Assembly: GCA_003455275.1 (NCBI GenBank)
Contig: DMRR01000177.1
Location: forward strand, 1 to 8,991
Direction: 5' to 3'
Origin: Bacteroidota bacterium
Lineage (GTDB): Bacteria > Bacteroidota > Bacteroidia > Chitinophagales > UBA10324
DNA: 8,991 nt
Positions 7,655 through 8,991 of this stretch are shown in pieces (within the stretch, counting starts at the first letter, position 1; the number at the start of each line of letters is the position of its first letter). The position numbers and the translations under genes were made by a program. The notes beneath the pieces were generated by a model. It was not told the DNA's origin. It did not search any database and worked only from the letters and a program-made list of their open reading frames with translations.

Positions 7655-8149
7655 TCATTTTAGCTCTTCAAACACTCCGTTGCTTTTGTTCTTCCTCACA
7701 TTGTTCCAGTTAAAATATTTTCCATTCATAGCAACATACACACCGTGCGGAAGTGTTTGAACCAGCGCGAGTGCGCTGCCCATGTTAAAGAATCCATCAG
7801 AGCTCCCGAACTGATAAGGAATCATGGCGCCGGTCAGCACAATGGTTTTGTTCAATTTTTTTTCACCGAGAAAGCGCGCTGTGATTTCCATGGTGTCTGT
7901 TCCGTGAGTGATCACAATTTTTTCTTCAGCACTCTTCACACAACAATCAGCAATTTGCTGGCGATGCACATCTGTCATTTCCAATGAATCAATCATCATG
8001 AGTGTTTGCATACTTACGCTCAACTGGCTTCTTCCGCGAATGAGAATTTCGTTCAGATGTGTTTCCTTGAAAAATAATTTTCCGGTGAGTTCATCATACT
8101 CTTTATCGAATGTGCCGCCGGTGATAATGATTTTAATGGGGCCGCTCAT
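7655..8149 (-). CDS. Single-domain asparaginase-family protein (164 residues)
   Basis: The protein corresponds to the N-terminal catalytic domain of L-asparaginases, which hydrolyse asparagine to aspartate and ammonia. ITGGTFD (9-15) holds the expected nucleophile Thr; DSLEMTD (54-60) matches the substrate-binding DSS-x-MT segment; THGTDTM (81-87) holds the second Thr/Asp pair; K101 before IVLTGAMIP (103-111) sits where the catalytic Lys lies in E. coli AsnB-type enzymes. All four core motifs are present, yet the usual C-terminal domain of the roughly 330-residue enzymes is missing. From memory, a compact family of about 160 residues ending in VRKN...GVFEEL exists in several phyla, so this looks complete rather than truncated. 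There is no signal peptide, so it should be cytosolic. Its true substrate is not certain. The ATG overlaps the nuoD stop as ATGA, which implies translational coupling. Confidence 0.88.
   Translation of the reverse strand: MSGPIKIIITGGTFDKEYDELTGKLFFKETHLNEILIRGRSQLSVSMQTLMMIDSLEMTDVHRQQIADCCVKSAEEKIVITHGTDTMEITARFLGEKKLNKTIVLTGAMIPYQFGSSDGFFNMGSALALVQTLPHGVYVAMNGKYFNWNNVRKNKSNGVFEELK
8146..8149 (-). other. ATGA stop-start overlap, nuoD to asparaginase
   Basis: On the - strand the asparaginase ATG (8149-8147) overlaps the nuoD TGA (8148-8146). No Shine-Dalgarno-like sequence is seen in the bases before it (ending ATATTGACAG), so initiation probably depends on ribosomes that have just finished nuoD. 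Confidence 0.85.
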
Positions 8150-8991
8150 CTGTCAATATCAGGAATAACCAAATCCAACATTGCCATTACTGAAACAAGG
8201 TCGCCGATTTTTTGTCCGACCGCCATAGTCTTCATAGCAAAGAGATTACTGAAATTTGGAGAGCGATATTTAACTCTGTAAGGATATTGAGTTCCGTCGC
8301 TGATGAGGTAAACACCAAGTTCGCCGCGAGCGGTTTCCACCTTCTGATAAAATTCTCCCTTCGGCAGCTTCACCACATTTTTTGTCTTCGCCTGAAATTC
8401 TCCTTCAGGAATATTGTCAATCAGTTGCTCAATGATTCTTAAGCTCTGTTCCATCTCGCGCAGGCGCACCATGTATCGCGCATAACAATCGCCGCCGGTC
8501 TCCAATATCTCTTCGAACTGAACCTGGTCATATACTTCGTAAGGATACCACTTGCGAATGTCGCAGCTCACGCCGCTTCCGCGCGCAACAGGTCCGGTGC
8601 AGCCGAGTGCAATTACCTGCTCTGCTGAAATGTATCCAACACCTTTTGTGCGGTTTTGAAAAATGATATTGCCCGTAAGCAGTTCATTATACTCATGAAA
8701 ATTTTTCCGGAAATTGATGATGAACTGTTTTACTTTTTTCTGAAAGTCGGGATGCAGATCATACATCACTCCTCCGGGCACCGCGTAGTTCATGGTGAGT
8801 CGCGCTCCGCAAGTGTCTTCGAAGATGTCAAGAATTTCTTCGCGCTCACGAAAGCCGAAGAAGAAAGGAGTAACCGCACCGAGATCAAGTCCTGTTGATC
8901 CATACCACAAAGTGTGAGATGCAAGCCGGGTAAGTTCCGCCATCAGCACGCGAATCACTTTTGCACGCTCAGGAATTTCAACTCCCAATCC
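8146..8991 (-). CDS. nuoD: NADH-quinone oxidoreductase subunit D (Complex I 49-kDa subunit), 5' partial
   Basis: NuoD forms part of the quinone-reduction site in the peripheral arm of respiratory Complex I. The window holds about 282 C-terminal residues of a protein usually near 400; the frame is open to the right edge and the TTG at 8988 is simply an internal Leu (the preceding codon is Gly). Family signatures in order: VEIPERAKVIRVLMAELTRL, ASHTLW, D-x-GAVTPFFFGFRERE, GARLTMNYAVPGGVMYDL, GCTGPVARGSGVSCDIRKWY with PYEVYD following, GGDCYARYMVRLREMEQS, ARGELGVYLISDG, YRVKYRSPNF, and the canonical end VIPDIDR. The quinone-contacting His and Tyr of the N-terminal part lie outside the window. 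It is a single-subunit D gene, with no sign here of a C-D fusion. The next gene in the direction of transcription is an asparaginase, not nuoE. Confidence in the family is very high. Confidence 0.97.
   Translation of the reverse strand, partial: GLGVEIPERAKVIRVLMAELTRLASHTLWYGSTGLDLGAVTPFFFGFREREEILDIFEDTCGARLTMNYAVPGGVMYDLHPDFQKKVKQFIINFRKNFHEYNELLTGNIIFQNRTKGVGYISAEQVIALGCTGPVARGSGVSCDIRKWYPYEVYDQVQFEEILETGGDCYARYMVRLREMEQSLRIIEQLIDNIPEGEFQAKTKNVVKLPKGEFYQKVETARGELGVYLISDGTQYPYRVKYRSPNFSNLFAMKTMAVGQKIGDLVSVMAMLDLVIPDIDR

Noticed and set aside
7655..8149. Asparaginase as a truncated pseudogene
   Set aside because: Core motifs are intact, the end matches a known compact form, and there is no remnant of a C-terminal domain in the 78 bases that follow.
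7908..8168. + strand frame of 86 codons opposite asparaginase and nuoD
   Set aside because: Antisense shadow of two confidently assigned genes.

Overview
The window looks like chromosomal DNA of a member of the Bacteroidota, probably an environmental, AT-rich lineage. The evidence is a Bacteroidota-style LptD, a secreted protein with an N-terminal SHI-x-GG domain and a C-terminal type IX secretion (T9SS) sorting tag, start codons without clear Shine-Dalgarno sequences, and several envelope proteins with Bacteroidota-type sequence patterns. I see no mobile element, CRISPR array, tRNA or rRNA.

Layout from left to right. (1) A + strand gene for the LPS-assembly outer-membrane barrel LptD, whose true start lies beyond the left edge. 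(2) Convergent to it after a 51-base gap, a - strand gene for an outer-membrane beta-barrel protein with an unusual basic Ser/His/Lys-rich tail. (3) A 207-base intergenic region with a strong terminator and a separate perfect palindrome. (4) A - strand gene for a 706-residue T9SS-exported protein that combines the SHI domain, a split dockerin-like calcium-binding pair and a cohesin-like domain. (5) A second strong terminator. (6) A - strand group of three: nuoD (partial, running off the right edge), a 164-residue single-domain asparaginase whose ATG overlaps the nuoD stop (ATGA), and 78 bases further on a membrane-anchored ZU5-like envelope protein of unknown role.

Four of the six genes encode cell-envelope or exported products: LptD, the barrel, the T9SS protein and the membrane-anchored protein. 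The other two are a Complex I subunit and a cytosolic amidohydrolase. The two terminators split the - strand into three transcription units: nuoD/asparaginase/ZU5-like, the T9SS protein, and the barrel protein.

The window does not obviously contain a new defence or mobile system. The points most worth following are the translational coupling of a minimal asparaginase to nuoD in place of nuoE, the dockerin/cohesin-like combination in the T9SS protein, the two cysteines of LptD placed as in the E. coli inter-domain disulfide, the charged tail on the barrel protein, and the intergenic palindrome.
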